A DNA stretch of 64,000 bases from Sphingobacterium sp. PCS056 (GCF_023273895.1 NZ_CP096883.1:372001-436000), one strand, 5' to 3'. Positions 26,401 through 34,550 are shown, counted from the first letter of the stretch. Program-made: numbers and translations. The notes: generated by a model from the sequence alone, not told the origin.

Positions 26401-26885
26401 CCAATGATCGACTCATCGATGAAGTTCGCTTATTCTTAAATAAAATAAATCAGGAACCAGAAGATAAGGGCCGTATTACAAATAAAATAAAAGATTTTAA
26501 GCTTGAAAAAACTTTAGAAAATAAAACTATTTTATTGGCAGACGATGATATGAGAAATATTTTTGCATTGACTAGTGCATTTGAAAGCTATAATATTCAA
26601 GTAGAAATTGCCAACAATGGACAAGAAGCATTAGATATCCTTAATGAAGATAATGCGATTGATCTGGTCCTTATGGACATTATGATGCCTGTAATGGATG
26701 GTTACGAAGCTATTGAACAAATTCGTAAAAATAGAAAATATATTGATTTACCAATTATTGCTATTACAGCCAAAGCGATGAAAGGTGATAAAGAAAAAGC
26801 AATCGAGGCTGGGGCTAATGACTATGTCAGTAAGCCAATAGATATTGATAAATTAATTTCATTAATCCGTGTTTGGGTTAGTTAA
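23454..26885 (+). CDS. Hybrid sensor histidine kinase with three receiver domains
   Basis: Membrane kinase of 1143 aa from ATG 23454 (an upstream ATG at 23421 would add 11 residues). TM1 about 9-30, a helical periplasmic sensor resembling CHASE3, TM2 about 177-201, a GAF-like domain about 215-390, a long coiled coil rich in EEL/QQE repeats (about 395-480), HisKA with SHELRTPLNS (His493), HATPase with DTGIGIAADK and YGGTGLGLSI, then three receivers with phospho-acceptor Asp at about 802, 927 and 1075. The first two receivers sit in tandem; the third has the most canonical MDIMMP motif. No DNA-binding output is present. It heads a cluster with CheR, CheB and a second hybrid kinase. Confidence 0.93.
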   Translation: MKKLRFQQQLIIGIIFSFLIILSASLFLFVQLEKHSTYERDVIQNAEAKFDLIDKVKNSIAKVNHAKLEYHTEEKESALMPYVNEINLPLEVIKNLSKKDTYFIFDSNKLNNLKNSLLEFYDFDRDIELSKKNKYHVLNINNKRSDIQNQISIISKELIDKRKELIQKSTDQLEKTMFITYFLIFVGLAIMVYIFIVVLNVFKTLKKSIVDQKESNAALLKLSTEVEQNNAILNNINILDEDLRGDFNEKEIATIGLNNICKTTNALAGTVYVKKENSTNFYLLAKKGIPAETNIKNIILEGDGILSDVMKDKKLQIIRDVNADKYHVASSLINKFEAHLYLIPIVYENESIGIIELICQMESKKEEQLIEYLNSVSKILAISLTVAQAHTKMAELYEELQQQTEELEAQQEELRTTNEELGYKTNLLEASEEELRVQQEELVQTNNELDEKAKLLQEQNNELEKAKDKIALKIREVELASNYKSEFMANMSHELRTPLNSILILAKLLQDNKQENLTTEQIKYSNVIHNAGTDLLHLINDLLDLAKIESGKVELSQENIDTKDLIDYIEVFFKNTAEDKKINFKIKTSSNVPIHFFSDEYRIQQILKNLLSNAFKFTHANGDVIMEIDLDGDGGLSFKVTDTGIGIAADKQKLIFEAFKQEDGSTSRKYGGTGLGLSICRETAKLLGGKISLTSKVGAGSSFTFTLPLNESTTIAKMKEIVIEEPREIIKTSTSPIISKNESTIHSDENSNTLLIIEDDLIFADILKDYAEAHHYEVILAHDGEEGLEKAFFLKPKAIILDIMLPKIDGWNVLKSLKANPNTSAIPVHMMSAGTYLANEPIIAGAIGFMAKPVSEETLEKTFKKIQAMLENSVKKVLLIEDQHIQSDFIKHGLKEEKIIVDQAYDANKALELLANKANKYDCIILDLNLPDKSGVELLDEIKSDETYRETPIIINTAMELTSEQTARILKHSQAMVLKSAKSNDRLIDEVRLFLNKINQEPEDKGRITNKIKDFKLEKTLENKTILLADDDMRNIFALTSAFESYNIQVEIANNGQEALDILNEDNAIDLVLMDIMMPVMDGYEAIEQIRKNRKYIDLPIIAITAKAMKGDKEKAIEAGANDYVSKPIDIDKLISLIRVWVS

Positions 26886-26896
26886 ATAAATTAAAT

Positions 26897-27706
26897 ATGC
26901 TAAACTATACCGAATTAGACGAAATAATAGAAATCATTAAAAATTTTCATGGTTTGGATATATCTGGATATTCAAAAGCATCTTTAAAAAGACGAATAAC
27001 TAGAATTATGGATCTTAATAAATTGGATCTTGTCGGTTTAAAATCAAATTTAATAAATCAAGAAGGTTTCCTGAATTACTTTATACCTGAAATGACTGTT
27101 AACGTCACAGAGATGTTCCGAGATCCAGAATTTTATATTGCTGTAAAAACGAAGCTCTTTCCGTACCTGGAGACTTATCCTCACATAAAAATTTGGAGTG
27201 CAGGATGTTCAACGGGAGAAGAAGTTTACTCATTAGCTATTTTATTAAAAGAATGCAATTTACTAAGCCGTTCCTTCATATATGGCACTGATATTAACCA
27301 TCTCGTTATAGAGAAAGCCAAACAAGGCATTTATAGTTTAACGAAGTTAAAAGAATATTCAGAAAACTTTATTAAAACAAAAGCTGAGCATTCATTATCA
27401 GAATATTATACGGCCATGTATGACGCAGCAACCATTCAAAATGATGTAAAGAAACACCTCTTATTTTCAATTCATAATCTGATTACAGATGGTGTTTTCA
27501 ATGAGTTTCAAGTCATTACTTGCCGCAACGTTTTAATATATTTTGATATCCAATTGCAAGAAAAAGTATTTGATCTATTTTATGACTCACTTTGCAAATT
27601 AGGATTTCTATGTTTGGGCTCAAAGGAATCATTGATTAACTATAAACGTGCGCATCTATTTAAATTAATTGATAAAAAAAACAATATTTATCAAAAAATA
27701 GCGTAA
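26897..27706 (+). CDS. CheR-type protein-glutamate methyltransferase
   Basis: SAM-dependent methyltransferase of 269 aa. The N-terminal CheR helical domain (about 1-70) is followed by NVTEMFRDPEFY, the SAM loop WSAGCSTGEEVYSLAILL, YGTDIN and ITCRNVLIYFD, all typical of CheR. The usual pentapeptide-binding beta-subdomain is present but short. CheR normally methylates glutamates of chemoreceptors, yet no receptor gene lies here, so the substrate is unknown; the neighbouring kinase coiled coil is a candidate by context. It starts 11 nt after the kinase stop, in the same transcript. Confidence 0.9.
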   Translation: MLNYTELDEIIEIIKNFHGLDISGYSKASLKRRITRIMDLNKLDLVGLKSNLINQEGFLNYFIPEMTVNVTEMFRDPEFYIAVKTKLFPYLETYPHIKIWSAGCSTGEEVYSLAILLKECNLLSRSFIYGTDINHLVIEKAKQGIYSLTKLKEYSENFIKTKAEHSLSEYYTAMYDAATIQNDVKKHLLFSIHNLITDGVFNEFQVITCRNVLIYFDIQLQEKVFDLFYDSLCKLGFLCLGSKESLINYKRAHLFKLIDKKNNIYQKIA

Positions 27707-27768
27707 TGAAAACATCATGAATAAAATATTCATAATGGTCACATCGCTGATAAAAACAATTCAACCTG

Positions 27769-28335
27769 ATGAAAAAGGGAAATAAAATATTGCTATTGGG
27801 GGGGTCTGCAGGAGGTTTTGGGGTGATCTTAAACTTATTAAAATCAATTCCTAAAAATTTCCCAATCCCAATAGTTGTAATTGTCCATCGAAATCCAAAA
27901 TTTGAATCTAATTTTGAGTATGTTTTAAAAAATACATTTGCCATACAAATTAAATCCGCAGAGGACAAAGAAACAATTGAAGGGGGAAAAGTTTACTTTG
28001 CTCCTCCAGGCTATCATTTATTAATAGAACCAGATTTCAAACTCGCATTGGACAATTCTGAACCAGTTCAATTCTCAAGACCTTCCATAGATGTTACCAT
28101 GGAATCGGCTTCTGAAGTTTATCAAGAAAACTGTATTGCAATCCTCTTTTCTGGAGCAAATCAAGATGGAGCAAAAGGATTATTAGCGATTAAAAATAAT
28201 GGGGGAATAGGTATCGTACAGCATCCCGATTCTGCAGAAGTTGCAACAATGCCTCAAGCAGCAATAGACATAAATGCCCAGCATCATATTTATACGACTG
28301 AAGAAATTGTCAAGTACATTCATCAATTAAATTGA
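27769..28335 (+). CDS. CheB-type methylesterase (catalytic domain only)
   Basis: Stand-alone CheB methylesterase/deamidase domain, 188 aa, without the N-terminal receiver of classical CheB. The catalytic Ser is in LLGGSAGGFG, the His in VIVHRN, and the Asp in FSGANQDGAKG. Substrate recognition residues PGYHLLIE and MPQAAID are also visible. Because it lacks a receiver it cannot be activated by direct phosphorylation in cis; partner receivers of the flanking kinases may regulate it. A 62-nt gap separates it from cheR and the next gene begins 7 nt after its stop. Confidence 0.91.
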   Translation: MKKGNKILLLGGSAGGFGVILNLLKSIPKNFPIPIVVIVHRNPKFESNFEYVLKNTFAIQIKSAEDKETIEGGKVYFAPPGYHLLIEPDFKLALDNSEPVQFSRPSIDVTMESASEVYQENCIAILFSGANQDGAKGLLAIKNNGGIGIVQHPDSAEVATMPQAAIDINAQHHIYTTEEIVKYIHQLN

Positions 28336-28342
28336 TTAATAA

Positions 28343-29947
28343 ATGAAAAACATAAACTTATTAATAGTTGATGATAAAATCGAAAATATCATTAGTTTAA
28401 CAGCGCTTTTAAATGATATTGAAAATATCAATATTATAAGTAGCCAGGATCCTAATGAAGCTCTTCGCTTATGTTATAAGCAAAATATTGACATTGCTTT
28501 GGTAGATGTACAGATGCCTGAAATCAACGGTTTTGAATTTGTATCCCTCATAAAACATAACCCTAAGACCAGTCACATTATTGCGATTATGGTCACAGCT
28601 ATCTCTAAAGAGGAAAAGTACCTCATTCAAGGATTAAATAGTGGTGCTGTAGATTATTTATATAAACCACTAAGCCCAGAAATAACAATTGCTAAGGTAA
28701 AATCTTTCGTGCAGCAGGTACAGACTCAAAATGAAATCAAAGAAAAAAATAATGCCTTAGAAAAGTCTAAAGAAGAATTAATACGGGCAAAAGAAGAAGC
28801 TGAATTAGCTCGAAAATCTAAAGAAACATTTCTAGCCAATATGAGCCACGAAATACGCACTCCTATCAATGGGGTAATGGGTATCGCACAAATGCTCAAA
28901 AACTCCCCCCTATCTATAGAACAACAAGATTGGGTCAACAAATTAAACAGTGCGTCACTGAATTTACTTAATATCGTTAATGATATTTTAGATCTGTCAA
29001 AATTTGATTCGGGTATGATGAAACTCGAACTCGAACCGACCTCCGTACATGATATTACAGACGATTTAAAAAATCTATTTGTACACAAAGCAATACATAA
29101 AGGATTAAATTTCTCTATCAAAATAGATGATAAAATCGATAGTTTCTTCTTAGCGGATCCTCTGAGACTTAAACAAATTCTTACGAATTTTATATCAAAC
29201 AGTTTCAAGTTCACTGCCCATGGTCGTATTGATCTATGCATTAATCTTATTGATAGCAATACATCCAAATTATATCTACAGTTTATCGTCATTGATACAG
29301 GTATAGGGATACCAGAGCAATCATTGGAAAAAATATTTTTTGCCTTTGAACAGGGAGAAGACGGTATAACCAAAAAATTTGGTGGAACAGGACTAGGATT
29401 AGCCATTGTAAAAAAGCTCGCTACATTACTTGGAGGAAAAGTCATAGCTTCGAGCGAATATGGAAAAGGTAGCACATTTACTTTTGAATGTTGGTTCGAT
29501 CGAACAACAGCGGTCAAAAAAACGAAACCCGAAAAGATATTATATTCAGAATTAAGCAGTTTTGACAATTTAAAAATTTTAGTTGCTGAAGATAATGAAC
29601 TAAACAGTTTCATGTTAGCCAATATTCTAAGAACTTGGAATTGTCAGATTGAAACGGCAAGTAATGGAAAAATAGCATTAGAAAAAGTGGAAGAGAAAAC
29701 ATTCGATATTATTTTCATGGATTCTCATATGCCTATTATGAGTGGTTTTGAAACGATTAGAAGGATACGAGAGCATAGTAATCCTGATATCGCTAATATT
29801 CTCATTATATCAATTTCAGCATCCGTATTAGAAGCAGAACAACAAGAAGCGCTTGAGGCAGGAGCAAACAAAGTGATCGGAAAACCATTTGATCCAAACC
29901 ATCTACATGCCATGATTGAAAAATTATTACGCAAAAGAAACAATTAA
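28343..29947 (+). CDS. Hybrid response regulator/histidine kinase (REC-HisKA-HATPase-REC)
   Basis: Cytoplasmic 534-aa protein without membrane segments. The N-terminal receiver has Asp55 in VDVQMPE, followed by a short coiled coil, HisKA with SHEIRTPING (His169), an ATPase domain with DTGIGIPEQS and FGGTGLGLAI, and a C-terminal receiver with Asp460 in MDSHMPI. This architecture allows phosphorelay: a receiver fed by the upstream kinase controlling a second kinase. It ends the signalling operon, 43 nt before the azurin gene. No output domain is seen. Confidence 0.92.
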   Translation: MKNINLLIVDDKIENIISLTALLNDIENINIISSQDPNEALRLCYKQNIDIALVDVQMPEINGFEFVSLIKHNPKTSHIIAIMVTAISKEEKYLIQGLNSGAVDYLYKPLSPEITIAKVKSFVQQVQTQNEIKEKNNALEKSKEELIRAKEEAELARKSKETFLANMSHEIRTPINGVMGIAQMLKNSPLSIEQQDWVNKLNSASLNLLNIVNDILDLSKFDSGMMKLELEPTSVHDITDDLKNLFVHKAIHKGLNFSIKIDDKIDSFFLADPLRLKQILTNFISNSFKFTAHGRIDLCINLIDSNTSKLYLQFIVIDTGIGIPEQSLEKIFFAFEQGEDGITKKFGGTGLGLAIVKKLATLLGGKVIASSEYGKGSTFTFECWFDRTTAVKKTKPEKILYSELSSFDNLKILVAEDNELNSFMLANILRTWNCQIETASNGKIALEKVEEKTFDIIFMDSHMPIMSGFETIRRIREHSNPDIANILIISISASVLEAEQQEALEAGANKVIGKPFDPNHLHAMIEKLLRKRNN

Positions 29948-29990
29948 AAGCAATATTTTGCCTATTTTTAGTAAAAAATATAATAACATA

Positions 29991-30521
29991 ATGAAAAAAT
30001 TATTTGTTTTACCAGCCATTGCTTTAGCAATATCTTTTGCTTCTTGCGGAGGCAATTCAACAACAAAAGAAAACAGTGCAACAACTGAGCAAACGCCTGC
30101 AGATGCCACAGTAGCAGAAACGATCCCTGGAATTGAAAATGTTGAACTTTCTAACACACTAGCATTAGAAGGAAATGATGCGATGAAATTTGACAAAAAT
30201 TTATTCCGCGTTAAAGCAGGAGAACCTGTAGAATTAACATTTAAAAATGTAGGATCAATGCCTAAAGAATCGATGGGGCATAATGTCGTTATCTTAAAAC
30301 CAGGAACTGATCTAGCTACATTTGGTGGTGAAGCTGCTGGAGCAAAAGCGGATGAATATGTACCAAAATCGGCTCTTTCCTCTGTAATTGCACACACAAA
30401 ATTATTAGGACCTGGTGAAACAGACAAAATTACTTTTACATTGGAAAAAGGAAATTATGATTTCATCTGTAGCTTCCCTGGACACTATGGTGTAATGCAA
30501 GGAAAAATTGTTGCAGAATAA
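29991..30521 (+). CDS. Azurin-like blue-copper lipoprotein
   Basis: Electron-carrier cupredoxin of 176 aa, anchored in a membrane by a lipobox (FASC, Cys19) after a signal peptide. The start is ATG 29991, since the upstream part of the open frame overlaps the kinase end. Copper ligands follow the azurin pattern: GHN (His about 100), then C-SFPGH-YGVM giving Cys, His and Met. A Thr/Glu/Ala-rich linker (about 22-45) lies between lipid anchor and domain. It probably serves electron transfer to a terminal oxidase or peroxidase; the partner is not encoded nearby. A strong terminator follows. Confidence 0.93.
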   Translation: MKKLFVLPAIALAISFASCGGNSTTKENSATTEQTPADATVAETIPGIENVELSNTLALEGNDAMKFDKNLFRVKAGEPVELTFKNVGSMPKESMGHNVVILKPGTDLATFGGEAAGAKADEYVPKSALSSVIAHTKLLGPGETDKITFTLEKGNYDFICSFPGHYGVMQGKIVAE

Positions 30522-30541
30522 TCAATAAGAAATATGACTTT

Positions 30542-30575
30542 AAAGGCATTCCTAAAACAAGGGGTGCCTTTTTTA
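30542..30575 (+). terminator. Terminator after the azurin gene
   Basis: Ten-bp stem AAGGCATTCC/GGGGTGCCTT with two G-U pairs, 8-nt loop, then TTTTTT. Confidence 0.82.
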
Positions 30576-30671
30576 TGACGTTACATTTTTAATGAAATTA
30601 ACAACAGGTCTTTATTTCAAATTTATACATGATTTTAACAAAAATAGGTTTCCTATAAAGTTAATTATAAC

Positions 30672-30679
30672 TAAATTTG
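30672..30679 (+). promoter_or_regulatory. Candidate -7 element of the first lpd gene
   Basis: TAAATTTG matches TAnnTTTG 23 nt before the ATG. A poor -33 (GGTTTCC) lies about 22 nt upstream. Confidence 0.4.
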
Positions 30680-30702
30680 CTGAAACATTTAAAACGTAAT
30701 CG

Positions 30703-32109
30703 ATGCAATACGACGTAATAGTAATTGGAAGTGGACCAGGCGGATATGTAGCAGCAATCCGTTGTGCACAATTAGGGTTAAAAACTGCTGTCATTGAGAA
30801 GTATAGCACTTTTGGAGGAACTTGTTTAAATGTAGGCTGTATCCCTTCAAAAGCTTTGTTAGATTCATCAGAACATTACCACAATGCTGCACATTCCTTC
30901 GAAGCACATGGTATCAGCTTAAGTAATTTAAAGGTTGATATGAAAAAAATGATTGCTCGCAAAGATGATGTTATCAACCAAAATACCGCAGGTATTACAT
31001 ATCTTTTTAAAAAGAACAAAGTTGAAAGCTTTCAAGGAATTGGTTCATTTGTAGATAAAAATACCATTAAAATCACAAAAGAAGACGGTACTTCCGAGCA
31101 AATCACAGGTAAAAATGTAATTATTGCAACAGGTTCAAAACCGACCTCTTTACCATTCTTACCAGTAGATAAAAAGAGAATTATTACTTCTACAGAAGCG
31201 TTAAATTTGACAGAGATCCCTAAGCACTTAATCGTTATTGGAGGTGGTGTAATTGGGCTTGAATTAGGTTCTGTTTACGCTCGTCTAGGTTCTAAAGTTT
31301 CCGTTGTGGAATTTGCAAAGTCGATCATCGGTACAATGGATGGTGGCTTAGGCAAAGAATTACAACGTGTTTTGAAAAAATCTGTAGGAATGGAATTCTA
31401 TACTGGTCACAAAGTAACAGGTGCTACTGCAAAAGGTAAAGCAGTTACCGTTACAGCTGAGAATCCAAAAGGAGAAATCATTTCTTTAGAAGGTGATTAT
31501 TGTATTGTAGCCGTTGGACGTACAGCATATACTGAAAACCTAGGTTTAGAAAACATAGGTATTACGGTTGAAGAAAGAGGTAAAAAAATTACTGTAAATG
31601 ATCATTTAGAAACAATTGTTCCAGGTGTTTATGCAATTGGAGATGTTGTAAAAGGTGCTATGCTTGCACACAAAGCAGAAGACGAAGGTATCTTCGTAGC
31701 AGAACGCATTGTAGGTCAAAAACCACATATCGACTATAATTTAATCCCTGGTGTTGTTTACACTTGGCCTGAAGTTGCCTCAGTTGGTAAAACTGAAGAG
31801 CAATTAAAGGAAGCGGGTGTTAAATACAAAACTGGTTCATTCTCATTTAAAGCTTCTGGTCGTGCCAAAGCTTCAATGGATACAGATGGTTTTGTAAAAA
31901 TATTAGCCGATGCCGAAACTGATGAAGTTATTGGAGTACATATGATTGGTCCAAGAGCTGCAGACATGATAGCAGAAGCAGTAGTCGCTATGGAATACCG
32001 TGCATCAGCAGAAGATATAGGCCGCATATGCCACGCACATCCGACCTACACTGAAGCAATAAAAGAAGCTGCTTTAGCGGCAACCGCAAATAGAGCAATT
32101 CACGCTTAA
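30703..32109 (+). CDS. lpdA: Dihydrolipoyl dehydrogenase (first copy)
   Basis: FAD-dependent E3 subunit that reoxidises dihydrolipoamide of 2-oxo-acid dehydrogenase complexes, 468 aa. FAD-binding GSGPGGYVAAIR, redox-active GGTCLNVGCIPSKALL (two Cys), NAD-binding GGGVIGLELGSVY, central AIGDVV and interface His-Glu in HAHPTYTEA. Protein sequence is E3 of the 2-oxoglutarate dehydrogenase type rather than the shorter kind encoded 1 kb downstream, but the complex it serves is not encoded here. Flanked by its own promoter element and a terminator. Confidence 0.95.
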   Translation: MQYDVIVIGSGPGGYVAAIRCAQLGLKTAVIEKYSTFGGTCLNVGCIPSKALLDSSEHYHNAAHSFEAHGISLSNLKVDMKKMIARKDDVINQNTAGITYLFKKNKVESFQGIGSFVDKNTIKITKEDGTSEQITGKNVIIATGSKPTSLPFLPVDKKRIITSTEALNLTEIPKHLIVIGGGVIGLELGSVYARLGSKVSVVEFAKSIIGTMDGGLGKELQRVLKKSVGMEFYTGHKVTGATAKGKAVTVTAENPKGEIISLEGDYCIVAVGRTAYTENLGLENIGITVEERGKKITVNDHLETIVPGVYAIGDVVKGAMLAHKAEDEGIFVAERIVGQKPHIDYNLIPGVVYTWPEVASVGKTEEQLKEAGVKYKTGSFSFKASGRAKASMDTDGFVKILADAETDEVIGVHMIGPRAADMIAEAVVAMEYRASAEDIGRICHAHPTYTEAIKEAALAATANRAIHA

Positions 32110-32116
32110 AAAATAT

Positions 32117-32147
32117 AAAAGGGGGAAATTAACATTTTCCTCTTTTT
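32117..32147 (+). terminator. Terminator after the first lpd gene
   Basis: Stem of about 12 bp, AAAAGGGGGAAA with TTTTCCTCTTTT, including two G-U pairs, 6-nt loop and T-run. Confidence 0.65.
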
Positions 32148-32175
32148 TAAGTTCTTACATCGCTTAAAAAAACAC

Positions 32176-32583
32176 ATGAACTTCTATACAAGAAAATGGG
32201 TAAAACCAGAAGATTTAAATCCTAATGGTTCGCTATTTGGAGGAACACTGCTGAGATGGATCGACGAAGAAGCTGTTATTTATGCTATCGTACAACTTTC
32301 AAATTCATATGTAGTCACAAAATACATCTCTGAAATCAATTTTGTAAGCTCCGCACAACAAGGTGATATCATAGAACTAGGAATAGAAGCAATTAATTTT
32401 GGAACAACATCGATCACTATGCGTTGTGAGGTCCGAAATAAAATTACACGAAAAACGATACTCTCCATTGACAAATTAGTATTCGTCAATCTCAATAAGG
32501 AGGGAGTACCGACCCCACACGGACGGACAGAAATTACTTATGCTTACGTAGGTATTGATAAAATAAAAAAGGATGACAGTTAA
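32176..32583 (+). CDS. Acyl-CoA thioesterase (hotdog fold)
   Basis: Hotdog-fold acyl-CoA hydrolase of 135 aa, YciA/BFIT-like. It carries NPNGSLFGGTLLRWIDEEA, in which the Asn/Asp residues and the Gly-Gly loop form the active site, and ends with a short tail. It probably hydrolyses short or medium acyl-CoAs; chain preference cannot be read. It lies downstream of the lpd gene behind a terminator, and converges with the DUF3817 gene across a shared terminator. Confidence 0.83.
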   Translation: MNFYTRKWVKPEDLNPNGSLFGGTLLRWIDEEAVIYAIVQLSNSYVVTKYISEINFVSSAQQGDIIELGIEAINFGTTSITMRCEVRNKITRKTILSIDKLVFVNLNKEGVPTPHGRTEITYAYVGIDKIKKDDS

Positions 32584-32600
32584 ATCATCCTTTTTTTATG
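32563..32600. terminator. Bidirectional terminator, thioesterase/DUF3817
   Basis: AAAAAAGGATGA and TCATCCTTTTTT with an 8-nt loop, usable on both strands; it overlaps the thioesterase stop. Confidence 0.85.
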
Positions 32601-32602
32601 AT

Positions 32603-32896
32603 TTATTTCTTTTGACCTGTTATTATCTTTTTTACATCCAGCTCCACCCAAAAACCTACTATGGGGATCAGGGAAGCTAATAAATAAACCAATGGACGTC
32701 TCCAATTCCATTTATACTCCACGGTACACATAATCAACATAATGACAAAAATAACCACAAAAAATCCATGAATTGAACCAGCGATCTTTACCGCTTCAGG
32801 AGTTTCAAAAAAGTATTTCAGTGGCATAGCCAAAAAAAACAAACAAATAGTTGAAATCGCTTCCCAAAGTGCAATTTGTCTAAAAATACGGAGCAT
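32603..32896 (-). CDS. DUF3817 integral membrane protein
   Basis: Small inner-membrane protein of 97 aa with three hydrophobic segments (about 10-30, 38-60, 68-88). The starting pattern RQIALWEAIS, the SIHGFFVVIFV segment and the WRRPL loop are DUF3817 features; the fold resembles small YdzA-type membrane proteins. Function unknown. It converges with the thioesterase gene and has a gap of 224 nt on its 5' side. Confidence 0.82.
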   Translation of the reverse strand: MLRIFRQIALWEAISTICLFFLAMPLKYFFETPEAVKIAGSIHGFFVVIFVIMLIMCTVEYKWNWRRPLVYLLASLIPIVGFWVELDVKKIITGQKK

Positions 32897-33069
32897 AAAA
32901 ACTTGATTTAAAAATGTCTAATCTCAAAAATAGAATTATTTAATGAGATGAATATTTTATAATTAATGGTTTGACCCTCCTTTGACATAATTAAAATTTT
33001 TATCGCATTTGTTTATTAGAATCTGCCAATTTAATGTCGATGTAATTTATAACATTCAGAAAAAATGCG

Positions 33070-33077
33070 TACTTTTG
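33070..33077 (+). promoter_or_regulatory. Candidate -7 element of the second lpd gene
   Basis: TACTTTTG matches TAnnTTTG exactly. No strong TTG lies at -33 (TTT at a suitable distance). Transcription would start near 33081, just before an 11-bp hairpin in the leader. Confidence 0.45.
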
Positions 33078-33089
33078 AAACAAGCTTTG

Positions 33090-33119
33090 CTATTTTGAAT
33101 ATCTTGAAATTCAAAATAG
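33090..33119 (+). promoter_or_regulatory. Perfect hairpin in the second lpd leader
   Basis: CTATTTTGAAT (33090-33100) and ATTCAAAATAG (33109-33119) form an 11-bp stem with an 8-nt loop, 31 nt before the ATG at 33151. It lacks a U-tract, so it is not a terminator; it may be an operator or a translation-related structure. Confidence 0.5.
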
Positions 33120-33150
33120 ATTGAGCATTCAACTACACAATAATTATTTT

Positions 33151-34539
33151 ATGAATTACGACATCATTGTAATTGGTAGTGGTCCTGGTGGATATGTTGC
33201 TGCCATTAGAGCCTCACAATTAGGTTTCAAAACTGCTATCATCGAGCGCGAATCTTTAGGAGGTATTTGTCTAAATTGGGGCTGTATACCAACTAAAGCT
33301 CTATTAAAAAGTGCACAAGTTTTTGAATATTTAAATCATGCTGCTGAATATGGTATCAATGTACAAGGCGGTGAGCCTGACTTTGATGCAATTATTAAAA
33401 GAAGTCGTGGCGTAGCTGATGGAATGAGCAAAGGTATTCAATTCTTAATGAAGAAGAATAAAATTGACGTCATCAATGGTACTGCAAAGATCAAAAAAGG
33501 TGGTAAAATCGATGTAAAAGCTGCAGATGGTTCATCAAAAGAATACACAGCCAAACACACGATTTTAGCGACTGGAGCACGTTCACGTGAATTACCTAAC
33601 CTGCCTCAGGATGGTAAAAAAATTATCGGATATAGACAAGCACTAGTTCTTCCAAAACAACCAAAATCTCTTGTTATCGTTGGCTCTGGAGCTATCGGAA
33701 TCGAATTTGCATATTTCTATAATGCCATTGGCACGAAAGTAACAGTTGTAGAATTCATGGACAGAATTGTTCCAGTTGAAGATGAAGAAATATCAAAGCA
33801 ATTAGAAAAAAGCTTAAAGAAACAAGGCATTAACATTTTAACTTCATCCGAAGTACAGTCTGTTGATACATCAGGTACTTTAAGCAAAGTAAATATCAAG
33901 TCTGCAAAAGGTATGGAAGTGATCGAAGCTGAAGTAGTCCTATCAGCAGTAGGTATCATGCCAAATATTGAAAATTTAGGTCTTGAAGAAGTTGGAGTAA
34001 ATACAGATCGTGGTCGCGTTGTGGTTGACGATTATTATAAAACAAACATTGATGGTGTCTATGCTATCGGTGATATTGTAAAAGGACAAGCGTTGGCGCA
34101 CGTAGCATCAGCAGAAGGAATTTTATGTATAGAAGCGATCAAAGGTCTTCATGTAGAACCAATCGATTATAACAACATCCCAGGATGTACTTACTGTTCT
34201 CCTGAAATTGCCTCTGTAGGCTATACAGAGAAAGCAGCAAAAGAAGCTGGTTACGATATTAAAGTTGGTAAATTCCCTTTCTCAGCCTCTGGCAAAGCGT
34301 CAGCTTCTGGAGCGAAAGATGGTTTTGTAAAAGTTATATTTGATGCAAAATACGGTGAATTCTTAGGAGCCCATATGATTGGTGCAAATGTTACTGAAAT
34401 GATTGCCGAAATTGTGGTAGCAAGAAAATTAGAAACAACTGGTCATGAAATGATTAAAGCGATCCATCCTCACCCTACAATGAGTGAAGCGATCATGGAA
34501 GCTTGTGCTGATGCTTATGATGAAGTGATTCATTTATAA
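33151..34539 (+). CDS. lpdA: Dihydrolipoyl dehydrogenase (second copy)
   Basis: Second E3 paralogue, 462 aa from ATG 33151; an in-frame TTG at 33121 falls inside the leader hairpin region and is unlikely. FAD motif GSGPGGYVAAIR, redox motif GGICLNWGCIPTKALL, NAD motif GSGAIGIEFAYFY, and HPHPTMSEA with the catalytic His-Glu pair. The redox disulphide motif and insert pattern differ from the other copy, indicating different 2-oxo-acid dehydrogenase complexes, for instance pyruvate or branched-chain versus 2-oxoglutarate. It has a consensus -7 box and a long palindromic terminator. Confidence 0.94.
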   Translation: MNYDIIVIGSGPGGYVAAIRASQLGFKTAIIERESLGGICLNWGCIPTKALLKSAQVFEYLNHAAEYGINVQGGEPDFDAIIKRSRGVADGMSKGIQFLMKKNKIDVINGTAKIKKGGKIDVKAADGSSKEYTAKHTILATGARSRELPNLPQDGKKIIGYRQALVLPKQPKSLVIVGSGAIGIEFAYFYNAIGTKVTVVEFMDRIVPVEDEEISKQLEKSLKKQGINILTSSEVQSVDTSGTLSKVNIKSAKGMEVIEAEVVLSAVGIMPNIENLGLEEVGVNTDRGRVVVDDYYKTNIDGVYAIGDIVKGQALAHVASAEGILCIEAIKGLHVEPIDYNNIPGCTYCSPEIASVGYTEKAAKEAGYDIKVGKFPFSASGKASASGAKDGFVKVIFDAKYGEFLGAHMIGANVTEMIAEIVVARKLETTGHEMIKAIHPHPTMSEAIMEACADAYDEVIHL

Positions 34540-34550
34540 CATCAACACGA

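Noticed and set aside
28726..29622. 298-codon minus-strand open frame opposite the REC-kinase-REC gene
   Set aside because: It runs antisense through conserved HisKA/HATPase codons, has no recognisable domain or upstream signal, and is Ser/Phe-rich in the way that antisense of AT-rich coding DNA usually is.
29927..30427. 166-codon minus-strand frame opposite the azurin gene
   Set aside because: The plus strand has a lipoprotein signal and all copper ligands; the antisense frame is a by-product.
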